In this document: piece by piece, positions 54,289 to 64,000 of the stretch
How positions within the stretch are numbered: position 1 is the first letter of the stretch
Layout of the letters: each line of letters begins with the position of its first letter
Assembly (NCBI GenBank): GCA_000332255.1
Contig: KB235926.1
Coordinates: forward strand, 3,935,018 to 3,999,017
DNA length: 64,000 bases
Direction of reading: 5' to 3'
From: a cyanobacterium PCC 7702
Lineage (GTDB): Bacteria; Cyanobacteriota; Cyanobacteriia; Cyanobacteriales; Nostocaceae
Position numbers and translations under genes: made by a program
Notes under the pieces: generated by a model
Seen by the model: only the letters and a program-made list of their open reading frames with translations
Told to the model about the DNA's origin: nothing
Databases searched by the model: none

Positions 54289-55299
54289 TTATTCCATCAT
54301 CCTTCTATTTTCATAAAATAAATCTTCCGCACGATTAGATTGATTATTTTGATTTTTAATAATTATTAGCTGTAATATTGACACAATCACTAAGGTCAGA
54401 AATGGAATTACTGTACTGATAGTGAAAAAAGGCCATCTTCTCAAAGCACCCAAAAAAACTTTCAAATTAACTTCTTTAAAATTTTTCACTATCATTTGTC
54501 TGCAAAATTGTTTAGAGTATCCGTTTTCCTCTAATTTCACCAAAACTTCAGGAATATGCTTGTATTGCATCAATAATGCAGACTTTGGTTCTTTCTGCCA
54601 ATAACTAACACCTACTATACATTCCAAGTAAGTATTTTTAGTTACAATTACTTTGCCGTGAGCAGCACAATATCCTGCTAAATATGCTAAGAAGATCCAA
54701 TTGCTATCAGCATTATTCCATATTTGCAGACCGCGTTTCACCACATCAGTACGGTAAATTGTAGCAGTCAGAAAAATGACAGCCCCTACACTTTTCCGAA
54801 AACAATGTTCAAATGTTGCTTTACCGTCACTGCAGCCATCTTCGCAATCTATATCAAACCAACGATTGCCAATAATTGTCGGTGGATGTACTGGTTCTCC
54901 TGTAATTTTATTACGACCAGAAAAATTAAGAAATATTAATGATATTTTTTCGTCTTGTTTGAGTTTGGTTAAAACATAACTGACTGCAGTGTCGTGAATT
55001 GGATCGTCGTCACCTATAGCCCAAACGTATTTAGTAGTTGCAGATTTTAGGCAATAAGCAACGTTTTTTAGTACTCCTATATTTTGTTCGTGCCGGTTTG
55101 TTTTAAATGTTAAGTTACTAAAAATAGCTTGCCATTTCTTAATTATTTCCGGAGTGTTGTCGGTAGAACAATTATCAGAAACTAGTATTTCAATATCTGA
55201 CTCAAAGCCTTTAGTTGCTTCAGCAAGCCATGCTAGCTGTTTGTCAAGTAAATGAGCACGATTAAAGGTAGGAATAGCAATGGTGAGCAGCTTGTTCAT
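54289..55299 (-). CDS. Glycosyltransferase family 2 protein
   Basis: Beginning MNKLLTIAIPTFNRAHLLDKQLAWL, the 336-residue protein has the GT-A fold with SDNCSTDNTPEIIKKW, and the metal-binding acidic motif in WAIGDDDPIHD (about 90-100). A C-terminal membrane helix (FFTISTVIPFLTLVIVSILQLIIIK) anchors it. It likely transfers a sugar from a nucleotide donor onto a growing polysaccharide at the membrane. I prefer the ATG ending 55299 to the one six codons upstream since the family starts close to the TFNRA motif. Confidence 0.88.
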   Translation of the reverse strand: MNKLLTIAIPTFNRAHLLDKQLAWLAEATKGFESDIEILVSDNCSTDNTPEIIKKWQAIFSNLTFKTNRHEQNIGVLKNVAYCLKSATTKYVWAIGDDDPIHDTAVSYVLTKLKQDEKISLIFLNFSGRNKITGEPVHPPTIIGNRWFDIDCEDGCSDGKATFEHCFRKSVGAVIFLTATIYRTDVVKRGLQIWNNADSNWIFLAYLAGYCAAHGKVIVTKNTYLECIVGVSYWQKEPKSALLMQYKHIPEVLVKLEENGYSKQFCRQMIVKNFKEVNLKVFLGALRRWPFFTISTVIPFLTLVIVSILQLIIIKNQNNQSNRAEDLFYENRRMME

Positions 55300-55348
55300 A
55301 TTTGGTATCGAGTCCATCAGAAATTATTGTCAATTATTTCTTAATTGA

Positions 55349-56617
55349 TTACGCAGTTAAAGTGAAAACATTGGCAGGAGGACGACAAATTTGTACTTCC
55401 GGAATTGGTATAATAAATTGTCCGCCCCACTGGTCAATAAATGCAATTTGTTCCATGATTTCTTCTTTGAGATTCCAAGGCAAAATCAGTACATAATCTG
55501 GTTTGGTTTCTAGAAGTTTTTGAGGATGGAATATAGGAATATGTGTTCCAGGTAAAAATAGCCCTTGTTTATAGGGATTGCGGTCTACTGTATAATCAAT
55601 AAAGTCTGTGCCAATACCGCAGTAATTCAACAGAGTATTACCTTTTGCTGGCGCACCGTAGGCAGCAATGGATTTATTTTGATCTTTGGCATGAATCAAA
55701 AAAGCTAGTAGTTTCCGCATTGTTTTTTTGACCTTTTCTCCAAAGGCAGTGTAAGTTTCTAATTGATCTAATCCGGCGGCAATTTCCTTGATTTTTAGTT
55801 TAGTAATGCGCTCGCTAATTTTTGGAAACAGAGCATCCTCATGTTTTCCATATATCCTCAAAGAACCACCATGAGTTGGTAATTCCTCTACGTCAAAGAT
55901 TGTTAGCTGATGTGCTGCAAAAATCTTTTCGACACACAGGAAGGAAAAGTAAGAAAAATGTTCGTGATAAATCGTATCAAACTGATTCTGTTCTATTAAT
56001 TGCAATAAATGGGGAAATTCCATTGTCAAGATACCATTCGGCTTGAGAATTATTTTTATTCCTTGAACAAAGTCATTCAGCTGAGGTACGTGAGCCAAAA
56101 CATTATTACCTATTAATAAATCTGCTTTGATACCTTCTGCAACTAATTCCCGAGCCGTCTCAGTACTAAAAAACTTAGTAATGGTAGGAATACCTTTTTG
56201 AATAGCTACTTTGGCTGTATTTGCAGCTGGCTCTATGCCTAAAACTGGAATACCTTTTTGATGAAAAAACTGTAATAAATAACCATCATTACTAGCAATT
56301 TCAATGACTTGATGGCTAGAATTTAATGTTAGTGTTTTTAACATTAATTCTGTGTAATTCTTGGCGTGTTTTAGCCAGCTTTCTGAATAAGAAGAAAAGT
56401 AAGCGTAGTCCCCGTCAGCAAAAATATGATTCGGTGATTAGTATTCTTCTAGTTGAACTAAAAAACATTGTTCGCAAATATATGTGTGAAGAGGATAAAA
56501 TTTTTCTGGTTTATTTAACTGTGCTTGACAGAGGTAGTCATTTGCTATTGGTGACATACCTAAATTGACAAATGTGTGTTTTAATTCATTTCCACAAAAA
56601 CGACAATTACTAGCCAT
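55349..56617 (-). pseudogene. Zinc-ribbon sugar C-methyltransferase with one nonsense codon
   Basis: The full frame of 422 codons starts at ATG 56615-56617 (ribosome site GGGAGG just upstream). It encodes an N-terminal zinc-binding domain (SNCRFCGNELKHTFVNLGMSPIAND, with a second Cys pair CEQCFLVQ), a SAM-binding domain (VIEIASNDGYLLQFF) and a C-methyltransferase C-terminal domain (PDYVLILPWNLKEEIM). Codon 60 is TAA (56438-56440) where the family reads YQSPNHIF, so a single C-to-T change of CAA explains it. An internal ATG (56342-56344) leaves a 331-residue frame without the zinc domain. Confidence 0.85.
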
Positions 56618-57638
56618 GCAAAGCCTCCCATAATGAAAATATGATGAATTTCATTGCTTATGTCAATTGCACTTGGGTTGCTGAGAATATCAAAATTTAG
56701 CTAGCAACCCGAAAAAAGGTGTGCAAAATTATGAGCTATTAATGCAGGTAATAGCTAGGGAAATTTTTTGATGCTTTTTTCAATAGCAAGAAAGTTCACC
56801 TCTTTGAGTGCACGCTTTCTGGAATGTGCAAAGAGTGTATTAACTTTATAAATGCTGTGATTTTAAAACTACTGCATTTGCAAGACAATGACTTTTTCTT
56901 TATCTACGAGTAAAGAGAAATTTTCTCTAACGTCAAAAATATTTGCTTGCAAATTAAATACTAGAAATACTAGATTTTCATTAATTCTATAGTCCTTCCG
57001 TTGTTTTTTTGAGAGTTTCGTAGGTTTGGTGAAAAAATGAGCTTACAGTCACAAATAAAAAAGATAATATGCCCTAAAAATTAGCTCAAATCAAACAAAT
57101 TTTTAATATTTGTTTGAGCTTTGTTGGCAATTTCTATTAGTATTTACATGTACTCAATCTATGGTACTTATGTCATGTACCACTAGTGAGTAAACATGTA
57201 AGGTAGGTATATCTAGTTATGCACTTATGCACTTAATATTAAGTGCATTCTTTGCTGGGAATCATGAAGATTTTATTATTCAACGGTAAAGATACAATAA
57301 AAAGCCGGTTGCAGTTTTAGATTTTACTTGACATCAAAGAATTTTCTCGGTAAAGGCGGGTTGATAGTATAAATTTTTGTAGTTACGAGCGTTTTGTGTT
57401 TTCAAGTCCGCACCTTTATGAAGCTACTTTCAATGGTAGGGGATTATTTGCAAAATGATAATGTACATGCAACAGCGATTACCATTAAATTTACTTACTC
57501 TACTAACTTCACTCAGTACTAAAGTACTTACTACTAACTTGAGCGATCAGGTTTTTAGAACCGAGAAAATACTATTACCTTCTTTCGATAATGATTTTAT
57601 AATTTTACTTATGAAAGTAAGTACTTGCATACCATGTG
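56618..57638. other. 1-kb AT-rich intergenic region with palindromes
   Basis: No credible gene. It contains a perfect 22-nt palindrome at 57227-57248, a complementary pair (AGCTCAAA... with TTTGAGCT) near 57075-57120, and one copy of the AGTACTAAAGTACTTACTAC repeat near 57514. Confidence 0.5.
57227..57248. promoter_or_regulatory. Perfect 22-nt palindrome, possible operator
   Basis: Half-site ATGCACTTAAT followed directly by its complement. A further half (TTATGCACTT) overlaps it at the left. It lies about 390 nt before the TetR gene. Confidence 0.5.
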
Positions 57639-58286
57639 ATGGGGAAAGTAAATCGAGAAACAGTTCCGACGCGCGATCGCATCCTGGAAGCAGCAATCAA
57701 AGTTTTTTCACAAGAGGGTTTCGTGGGAGCAACGACTCGTGAAATAGCTCGAGTGGCGGGGGTGAATGAAGTCACGCTATTTAGGCATTTTCAGAGCAAA
57801 GAGCAACTATTGGCGGCGGTTGCTGAGCATATTACTGCACTGAGACTAGAAGCTCTGTCTCATCAGTATGAGTGGACCTACGACTTGCGTCGGGACCTTT
57901 TGTACTATGCAAAAATCCACGACGACATGCTTGAGGAATACCAAGCACTGTTTCGGATGTTTATTGGTGAAGCGCAACGTCATCCTCGAGAAGCACTTCA
58001 GGTTCTTCAGCAATCATTTCAACCTTGGCGTGAAAAGTTAATCTCCTATTTACGTTCTTGTGTGGAACGAGGAAGTATTCGTCCTGATGTCGAGCTTTTA
58101 TTAGCGGCGGATCAATTTACGGGAATGCTGTTATCGGGAATGATTCGCCGTCATGTTCTTCCAACTGCGAGAAATTATAGCCGCGATCGCTACGTTTGGG
58201 AGTGCGTGGACATATTCATACGCGGAATTGGAACAGCAGCAGTTACCTCTGATTCTTCTTCATCTTATTTCGGAGGTAATTCTTGA
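57639..58286 (+). CDS. TetR/AcrR-family regulator
   Basis: A 215-residue repressor (ATG 57639, one codon after a GTG). The N-terminal helix-turn-helix reads TRDRILEAAIKVFSQEGFVGATTREIARVAGVNEVTLFRHFQSKEQLLAAV (about 9-60). The C-terminal half is an all-helical ligand-binding and dimer domain. It lies 77 nt upstream of the MFS efflux gene on the same strand and is the likely regulator of it. Typical ligands are drugs transported by the regulated pump. Confidence 0.9.
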   Translation: MGKVNRETVPTRDRILEAAIKVFSQEGFVGATTREIARVAGVNEVTLFRHFQSKEQLLAAVAEHITALRLEALSHQYEWTYDLRRDLLYYAKIHDDMLEEYQALFRMFIGEAQRHPREALQVLQQSFQPWREKLISYLRSCVERGSIRPDVELLLAADQFTGMLLSGMIRRHVLPTARNYSRDRYVWECVDIFIRGIGTAAVTSDSSSSYFGGNS

Positions 58287-58363
58287 GTGCTTGACAGATG
58301 GGATACAACTGGGACGCTCCTCATTGCATCAACCAACAGAAACAATCGCTTTGAAATTTGATT

Positions 58364-59937
58364 ATGACTGCATCTTCTGCTCACTCTAGTTACATTCGAG
58401 GACCGCTAAAGTGGGCGATCGCCCTAACGGCTTCCCTCGGTGCTATTTTAGAAGTAATTGATACCAGTATTGTTAACGTTGCCCTAACGGACATGCAAGC
58501 GACCTTAGGGGCGACTGTCACTGAAATTGGCTGGGTAGTGACAGGTTATGGAATCGCAAACGTAGTTTTAATTCCCCTATCCCCATGGCTGGGAGATTTC
58601 TTTGGTAAAAAAATTACTTTTTATTTTCGATGGCGGGATTTACCGTTGCTTCCGTGTTGTGTGGTTTATCAAGCAATCTACCCATGCTAGTGATAGCACG
58701 GATCGTTCAGGGTTTATGCGGAGGAGGACTGCTGGCTAAAGCTCAAGCCATTTTATTTGAAACTTTTCCACCAGCAGAACAAGGCATTGCGCAAGCGGTG
58801 TTTGGCGTGGGAGTAATTTCTGGACCTGCTATTGGTCCCACCTTGGGGGGTTTTCTCACCGATACGTGGGGTTGGCGTTGGATTTTCTTTATTAATCTAC
58901 CGATTGGAATCGTCGCCGTGATGATGGCGATAGTATTTTTACAACCGGACTCCAAAAAACGTTCCCACAGTCAACAACAAGTAGATTGGTTGGGAATTGG
59001 ATTGTTGTGTATTGCCATTGGTAGTTTGCAAACATTTTTAGAAGAAGGAGAAAAGGATGGGTGGTTTGAATCGAGTTTGATCGCGAAGTTGGCGATCGCA
59101 GCTGGTGTGGGGTTAGTTTTGTTTGTTTGGCGAGAGTTGAGCACTGCAGCTCCTGCAGTTGACCTGCGGGTGTTGCGCCACAAGTCACTGGCAGCAGGCA
59201 GCCTTTACTCTGGTATTTTGGGAATGGGACTGTACGGAACATTATTTGCCGTACCGTTATTTGCTCAGGGAATACTGGGATTTTCAGCTACTCAAACCGG
59301 TTGGTTGCTAGCTCCGGGAGCGCTAGCTTCGGCTATCACGATGATGCTGCTGGGTAAGATTTCCACCAAGATCGATGCTCGCATTCTGATTGCTGTTGGT
59401 GCAGCAGGCTTAAGTATAGTTATGTTTGACCTAGCAAAAATCACGCCTCAAACGGGTAGCGATAGTTTATTTTGGCCCCTACTTTGGCGCGGAGCAATGA
59501 CTGTTTTGATGTTTCTACCATTGAGTTTAGCAACCCTGGGAACTCTACCTAAAAAAGATATATCTGCTGGTTCCGGCTTTTATAATTTAACCCGCCAACT
59601 TGGTGGTAGTATCGGTATTGCCATTTTGACCACCTTGCTAGATCGGCGAGAAACTTTTCATCGAAACATACTGCTAGCAAAACTGACTCCTTACGATTCT
59701 GAAACGAACCAGCGTCTGAACGCACTCGCCGAACTGTTTCAAAGTCGTGGTTTCGATGCTGCTACTGCACAGCAACAAGCCATAGCATACCTTTCGCATT
59801 TGGTAGACCTGCAAGCAACTATTTTGTCTTATGCTGACATCTTTCGATTTGTTGGTGTTGTCTTTCTGTGCTCGCTGCCGTTATTATTGTTCCTAGGTAA
59901 AGGAGCGGGGACAGCAAAAGCACCCCTAGGTCACTAA
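58364..59937 (+). pseudogene. EmrB/QacA-type (DHA2) MFS drug efflux transporter, frameshifted
   Basis: The first part (ATG 58364) has helix 1, DTSIVNVALTDMQATLGATVTEIGWVVTGYGIANVVLIPLSPWLGDFFGKKITFYF, then runs out of frame and stops at 58690. The second part resumes at MAGFTVASVLCGLSS (58630) and covers the other helices to 59937, including GPAIGPTLGGFLTDTWGWRWIFFINLPIG (motif C-like). Adding one T to the T4 run at 58624-58627 would give TFYFSMAGFT, the normal join. With 14 helices this is a proton/drug antiporter. The TetR gene upstream probably controls it. Confidence 0.85.
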
Positions 59938-59939
59938 GA

Positions 59940-60199
59940 ACAGCAGTATCGCCAAAATCTGGTTCGTGGGCAAGGAGAATTGTACTGCCTTTGTCAGATA
60001 ATTACTGCAATACCAGATCCAAGCGCTGTTTGTCCAAACACACGTCATCTACGTCTGCAATTTGCAATGTGGCATGACCCCGGTGCAAGCTATAAACAGC
60101 ATTATGAAGCATGATAATACCGATTTGCGTTATGGCTTGGTCGATAGCTTATAGATGTGCTTCCCAGTCATGGTTACCGTTCGCCAAGCGAACCGGATG
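59940..60199 (-). pseudogene. Metallophosphoesterase remnant
   Basis: One minus-strand frame reads VRLANGNHDWEAHL-stop-AIDQAITQIGIIMLHNAVYSLHRGHATLQIADVDDV, then LVLQ-stop-LSDKGSTILLAHEPDFGDTAVLS. GNHDW and LLAHEPDF are core motifs of YaeI-like calcineurin phosphoesterases, in the right order and spacing. The two stops (TAA at 60149-60151 and 60002-60004) each sit where CAA would fit. The C-terminal SGHxHxGQ part and the N-terminal metal motifs are gone; the left end abuts the MFS gene. Confidence 0.75.
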
Positions 60200-60544
60200 G
60201 CATCATATGCCAGGTGTGGTAAAGTTAAATGCAAGGATTTAATTTCAATCCAATTTGGTTAAATCCAGCAAGCGTACAAAAAAGCACAAAAGACCAAGCA
60301 AAAACCAACTCTGAAAAATTGCCAGGCAAATTTACGGGCTTTTTTTAGCATTAGACTTTTTCTCAAAGCCCAATCTCCATTCCTTGTAATTGCAATTGCA
60401 CTGACTATCACAGTAGCGATCGCCAGCTAAATCAATAAAAATTTTTGGTTCCCAATTTGTTCTTCAAGGACAAACACAGAGTCATTACTAGCAAATGTAG
60501 GTTCTAGCTAAAATAAAGATTTGCAGCATTTTACATCTGAACCT
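60200..60544. other. Intergenic region upstream of der
   Basis: Nothing recognised beyond two HIP1-like sites. It should carry the der promoter. Confidence 0.4.
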
Positions 60545-61906
60545 ATGAGACTTCCTGTTGTTGCTGTTATCGGTCGCCCGAACGTGGGAAAATCCACTCT
60601 AGTCAACCGTCTGGCAAAAGAACAATTTGCTATTGTTTATGACGAACCAGGGGTAACGCGCGATCGCACCTATCTACCTTGTTTTTGGCGCGATCGCGAG
60701 TTTATGGTCGTAGATACAGGTGGTTTGGTATTTAACGACGACACTGAATTTCTACCACTCATTCGCCAACAAGCAGCGATCGCGCTTTCAGAAGCTAGTG
60801 CTGCTATTTTTGTTGTCGACGGTCGCAGCGGTCCCACAGCAGCTGATGAAGAAATTGCAGAATGGTTGCGACAACAATCCGTACCTGTTTTGCTAGCTGT
60901 TAATAAATGCGAATCTGCAGAACAAGCTTTAATTCAAGCAGCAGAATTTTGGCATTTGGGATTGGGTGAGCCTTATCCCATCTCTGCCATTCATGGTAGC
61001 GGAACGGGAGAATTGCTGGATGCGCTGATGAATTATTTACCACCAAGTACGGAACTACCGGACACAGATGAAATTAACGTCGCAATTGTAGGACGTCCGA
61101 ACGTCGGTAAATCCAGTTTATTGAATGCTTTGGTAGGCGAGCAAAGAGCAATTGTCAGTCCCATTTCCGGTACTACCCGGGATGCCATTGATACCTTTAT
61201 AGAACGCAACGGACAAACTTACCGTTTAATCGATACCGCAGGAATTCGCAAAAAGAAAAATGTTGAATACGGTACTGAATTTTTTAGTATTAACCGCGCC
61301 TTTAAAGCAATTCGCCGCGCCGATGTGGTTTTATTGGTAATAGATGCCCTTGATGGCGTTACCGAGCAAGATCAAAGATTAGCTGGACGAATTGTGGAAG
61401 AAGGACGAGCTTGCGTAATTGTCATCAATAAATGGGATGCGGTAGAAAAAGATTCGTACACTATTTACGACTACGAAAATCATCTGCAACAAAGGCTGCA
61501 TTTTACTGAATGGGCAGAGAAAATATTTGTTAGTGCATTGACTGGACAAAGGATAGAAAAAATTTTGGAGCTGGTAGATACTTCCGCCGCAGAACACAAA
61601 CGCAGGGTCACCACCTCAGTAATTAATGAAGTTTTGGAAGAAGCAGTGCGCTGGCATTCTCCACCAGTTAGTCGTAGCGGCAAGCAAGGTAAAATTTATT
61701 ATGGTACGCAAGTCAGTAGCCAGCCGCCTACAATAGCATTATTCGTTAACGATGCCAAACGCTTTAACGAAAACTACCGTCGCTACATAGAGCGACAATT
61801 CCGGGAACAATTGGGTTTTAAGGGTACTCCTATTCGTTTTTTATGGCGAAGCAAAAAAGCTCGTACCGTGGAGGATGTTAATGTTAATAGAGCAACCCGT
61901 GCTTGA
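60545..61906 (+). CDS. der: Ribosome biogenesis GTPase Der (EngA)
   Basis: Der has two consecutive GTPase domains and a C-terminal KH-like domain and is needed for 50S subunit maturation. Domain 1: [18 protein letters not shown]; domain 2: [18 protein letters not shown]. The KH-like end has [12 protein letters not shown]. Length (453 residues) is normal. I chose ATG 60545 ([16 protein letters not shown]), since the TTG at 60521 would add an atypical extension. The ecfT gene follows on the same strand, an order I recognise from other cyanobacteria. Confidence 0.96.
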   Translation: MRLPVVAVIGRPNVGKSTLVNRLAKEQFAIVYDEPGVTRDRTYLPCFWRDREFMVVDTGGLVFNDDTEFLPLIRQQAAIALSEASAAIFVVDGRSGPTAADEEIAEWLRQQSVPVLLAVNKCESAEQALIQAAEFWHLGLGEPYPISAIHGSGTGELLDALMNYLPPSTELPDTDEINVAIVGRPNVGKSSLLNALVGEQRAIVSPISGTTRDAIDTFIERNGQTYRLIDTAGIRKKKNVEYGTEFFSINRAFKAIRRADVVLLVIDALDGVTEQDQRLAGRIVEEGRACVIVINKWDAVEKDSYTIYDYENHLQQRLHFTEWAEKIFVSALTGQRIEKILELVDTSAAEHKRRVTTSVINEVLEEAVRWHSPPVSRSGKQGKIYYGTQVSSQPPTIALFVNDAKRFNENYRRYIERQFREQLGFKGTPIRFLWRSKKARTVEDVNVNRATRA

Positions 61907-61999
61907 GGAACTAAAATCTGGGGACCAAAAGCCACAAACAAAAATTCCAGCCTTTTATCTACTATTTTTTTATCTTTGATTTCGAGTCCCCATTCCTCT

Positions 62000-62929
62000 A
62001 TGGATTTACTGCGATCGCTACCGCTCGGTCTTTACTTGGAACAACCGCAAACTTGGTTGCACAAACTCGACCCCCGAGTCAAATTTATTTGGTTGATGAG
62101 CTTTCTAACAACCTACGTATATGCCAATAACTTCTGGCGCGTTCTTTTGGTGGTACTGTTAATCTTTGTGACCTTAGCAGCTCAGATTCCCAAGCGAGTT
62201 TGGCAACAGCAAATGGGTTGGTTGTTGATGCTGTGTTTTTTTGTTTTAGCGGTCGCCGCCGTTAGTCCCGATGGCTTTAGTATAAAATATCAACCGCGCC
62301 TACCAGCTTACGAGCATACCATTATTCCCAAATCAGAAGCAAAGCCTTCTACCGCACTATCTTCCTTGCTGAAAAACCATTCTGGCTACAGCTACGTGTT
62401 GTGGGAAAAAGGTGCTATAAAAGTAACTCGCCGTTCCTTAGAATTGGCGATCGCCTTGAGTACTATTTTATTTACTGTTATCTACAGCACCAATTTGTAT
62501 TTGCTCACCACCGCACCAGAAGAAATCACAGCTGCTATAGAAGACTTAATGCAACCCCTGCGCCGCTTCAACTTACCTGTTACTGAAATTACCCTGACTT
62601 TAACTTTGTCTTTGCGGTTTATACCTTTGGTTCTCGAAGAAGTGCAAAATTTATTTCGTTCGGTAATGACAAGGGCAATTAATTGGAAAAAGTTAGGATT
62701 AAAAGGAGCAGTTAAAGTCTGGATGTTAGTAGCAGAGAGATTACTAGAAAATTTGCTCCTGCGCGCCGAGCAAATGGCCAATGCAATGATGGTACGCGGT
62801 TTTACTAGCCCCAACGAACATCGAGTGCAATGGCACGAATTACGACTCACCCCAAAAGATTGGCTGGCTATTGTCATTTTAATCTTTTTTTGGGGACTGC
62901 GTTTGGCCATCGGTACGGAAATTCAATAG
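62000..62929 (+). CDS. ecfT: Energy-coupling factor transporter transmembrane protein
   Basis: A 309-residue CbiQ/EcfT-family protein with about five membrane segments. Characteristic are the N-terminal HKLDPRVKFIWLMSFLTTYVY, EITLTLTLSLRFIPLVLEEVQNLFRSVMTRAI, and the Ala-Arg-Gly-like coupling motif NAMMVRGF, which contacts the ATPases. It links the ECF ATPases to an S-component for a vitamin or metal; neither is in the window. ATG 62000 gives the normal MDLLRSLPLGLY start; a TTG at 61976 is possible. Confidence 0.9.
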   Translation: MDLLRSLPLGLYLEQPQTWLHKLDPRVKFIWLMSFLTTYVYANNFWRVLLVVLLIFVTLAAQIPKRVWQQQMGWLLMLCFFVLAVAAVSPDGFSIKYQPRLPAYEHTIIPKSEAKPSTALSSLLKNHSGYSYVLWEKGAIKVTRRSLELAIALSTILFTVIYSTNLYLLTTAPEEITAAIEDLMQPLRRFNLPVTEITLTLTLSLRFIPLVLEEVQNLFRSVMTRAINWKKLGLKGAVKVWMLVAERLLENLLLRAEQMANAMMVRGFTSPNEHRVQWHELRLTPKDWLAIVILIFFWGLRLAIGTEIQ

Positions 62930-63241
62930 GTGCTGTGTGCTTGTAACGTTTCTTTCCATCTCAGATTACTTAAGTCCTTGCCAGAAACTATAGTGTTTGC
63001 TAAGGAAGCGATCGCTAAGTGCAAATACCCCAGCAGTACACACACGAGCATGGAAATCAAACTTACTTCTGGTTCTGAAGCTGTTACAAACCACTTTATA
63101 AAGAAGTAGTAATTTTATACAAAGTTTTTGTAAAGCAATTATATTCTTTTTACAAAGGTAACGAAGACCCGTTGGACAAATTACCGTAATAATACTTAAA
63201 ATGCTTTAGCTGTGTTTCACGCGTAAACAATCTTTAACAAC
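62930..63241. other. 312-nt intergenic region
   Basis: Between ecfT and the dioxygenase-like gene. AT-rich, nothing recognised. Confidence 0.4.
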
Positions 63242-64000
63242 ATGAATATAAACACTATTGTCCAACGCTTACGCAAGAGAGTTTTAAGAAAAGTATACCA
63301 ATTATCGTTCTTACAAAATCAGTCCGAGCAAAACTACCTAGCAGCGACGGAAAAGCATAGTTGTTTTTTACCTGCAATTTCTACCAATGATTTAATTTTA
63401 GTAGAGACTATTAAAAGAGAAGGCGTGGCGATAACTTCCCTAGATGCGCTATCTATTACTTCCACAGAAAAAATGTTACAAGCAGCACAAAATCTCATGC
63501 CAAAAATACCAAGAAATGTTTGTGGAGACAAAAGAAAATATGTAGTCCATGCTACTGCTGAGCAAATGCTAGCAAATCCAGAAATTTTTCTTTGGGGACT
63601 GCAAGAACGTCTGCTGAATATAGTCGAACATTATATTGGCTTGCCTGTAGCCTACCACGGTGCATATTTTCGCAGAGATCTTGCCAATCAAGTAGAACGA
63701 AAATCCAGGTTATGGCATATAGATACAGAAGACAGAAAAATTCTGAAAATAATTGTTTACCTTCACAACATAGATGAAGATGGCGGTCCTTTTCAATATA
63801 TTCCCCAGTATTTAACAGATATAGTTGCCAAATCTTTGAAATACAAGTACGGATATATAAGTCAAAAAAGAATGCGAACAGCTTTACCGCCATCTTATTG
63901 GAAATCATGCCACGGAAATGCAGGTACGGTAATTTTCGCTGCTACTGCTAGTGTGTTTCACAGAGGCAAAATTCCGACTAAATCTGATAGATTTACAATC
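63242..64000 (+). CDS. Phytanoyl-CoA dioxygenase-like Fe(II)/2-oxoglutarate oxygenase, 3'-truncated by window
   Basis: The visible 253 residues include the iron-binding HxD (SRLWHIDTED: His159, Asp161), a core strand ILKIIVYLHNIDEDGGPFQYIPQ and a distal His (ASVFHRGKIP, His240), with Arg250 (KSDRF) placed as the 2-oxoglutarate-binding Arg. This is the PhyH/EctD-like pattern. The N-terminal 100 residues are helical and lysine-rich. It could hydroxylate a lipid, small molecule or peptide; the substrate is not deducible. The frame is still open at the window edge. Confidence 0.78.
   Translation, partial: MNINTIVQRLRKRVLRKVYQLSFLQNQSEQNYLAATEKHSCFLPAISTNDLILVETIKREGVAITSLDALSITSTEKMLQAAQNLMPKIPRNVCGDKRKYVVHATAEQMLANPEIFLWGLQERLLNIVEHYIGLPVAYHGAYFRRDLANQVERKSRLWHIDTEDRKILKIIVYLHNIDEDGGPFQYIPQYLTDIVAKSLKYKYGYISQKRMRTALPPSYWKSCHGNAGTVIFAATASVFHRGKIPTKSDRFTI

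Noticed and set aside
57455-57742. 95-residue open frame before the TetR gene
   Set aside because: It overlaps the TetR start in another frame, is low in complexity and contains the dispersed repeat.

Overview
The window is chromosomal DNA of a cyanobacterium, most likely a filamentous Nostocales/Stigonematales type (Fischerella- or Nostoc-like). The evidence is psaK, the phycobilisome gene apcF, a Psb32-like TPM protein, a CP12 relative, an NtcA-controlled glnA, an SLH-domain porin, many HIP1 octamers (GCGATCGC) and several dispersed short-repeat families of the kind common in Nostocales. I see no rRNA, tRNA, CRISPR array or transposase.

Layout. 1-30.2 kb is ordinary housekeeping: the start of an oxidoreductase-SelD fusion, a pentapeptide protein, psaK, dapB, a cobalamin methylmutase, a Psb32-like protein, small membrane proteins, a NurA-type nuclease, a HAD phosphatase, a Rieske protein, a Zn/Mn ABC transporter, a dynamin-like GTPase, a frameshifted CP12, tlyA, apcF, glnA, glgB, a PIN/TRAM protein, hemW, a DUF3616 protein and a CHAD protein.

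30.3-49.9 kb is an organosulfur-acquisition island. It carries three sulfonate-type binding proteins, one ATPase (ssuB), one permease (ssuC), an SLH/OprB porin, an SfnB-like flavin monooxygenase, a TauD-type dioxygenase, an FMN reductase, a nitroreductase, an aldo/keto reductase, and an operon joining an FrdA/AprA-like flavoprotein, a 2x[4Fe-4S] ferredoxin and a binding protein. Five copies of a 26-nt element (TACTGTA boxes 19 nt apart around an ATCTATC-like core) lie in intergenic DNA of this island and I saw none elsewhere, so it looks like the operator of an undescribed sulfur regulon. A 67-nt inverted repeat (60/67 identical) brackets about 10 kb of the island.

50-60.2 kb is an accessory zone with clustered gene decay: an NAD-epimerase relative with two compensating frameshifts, a C-methyltransferase with one nonsense codon, a drug-efflux MFS gene with one frameshift, and a metallophosphoesterase remnant with two nonsense codons. 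Intact genes here are a MarR regulator with tandem operators divergent from a methyltransferase/DUF1772 operon, two glycosyltransferases and a TetR regulator.

60.5-64 kb returns to core genes (der, ecfT) and ends inside an Fe(II)/2-oxoglutarate dioxygenase-like gene.
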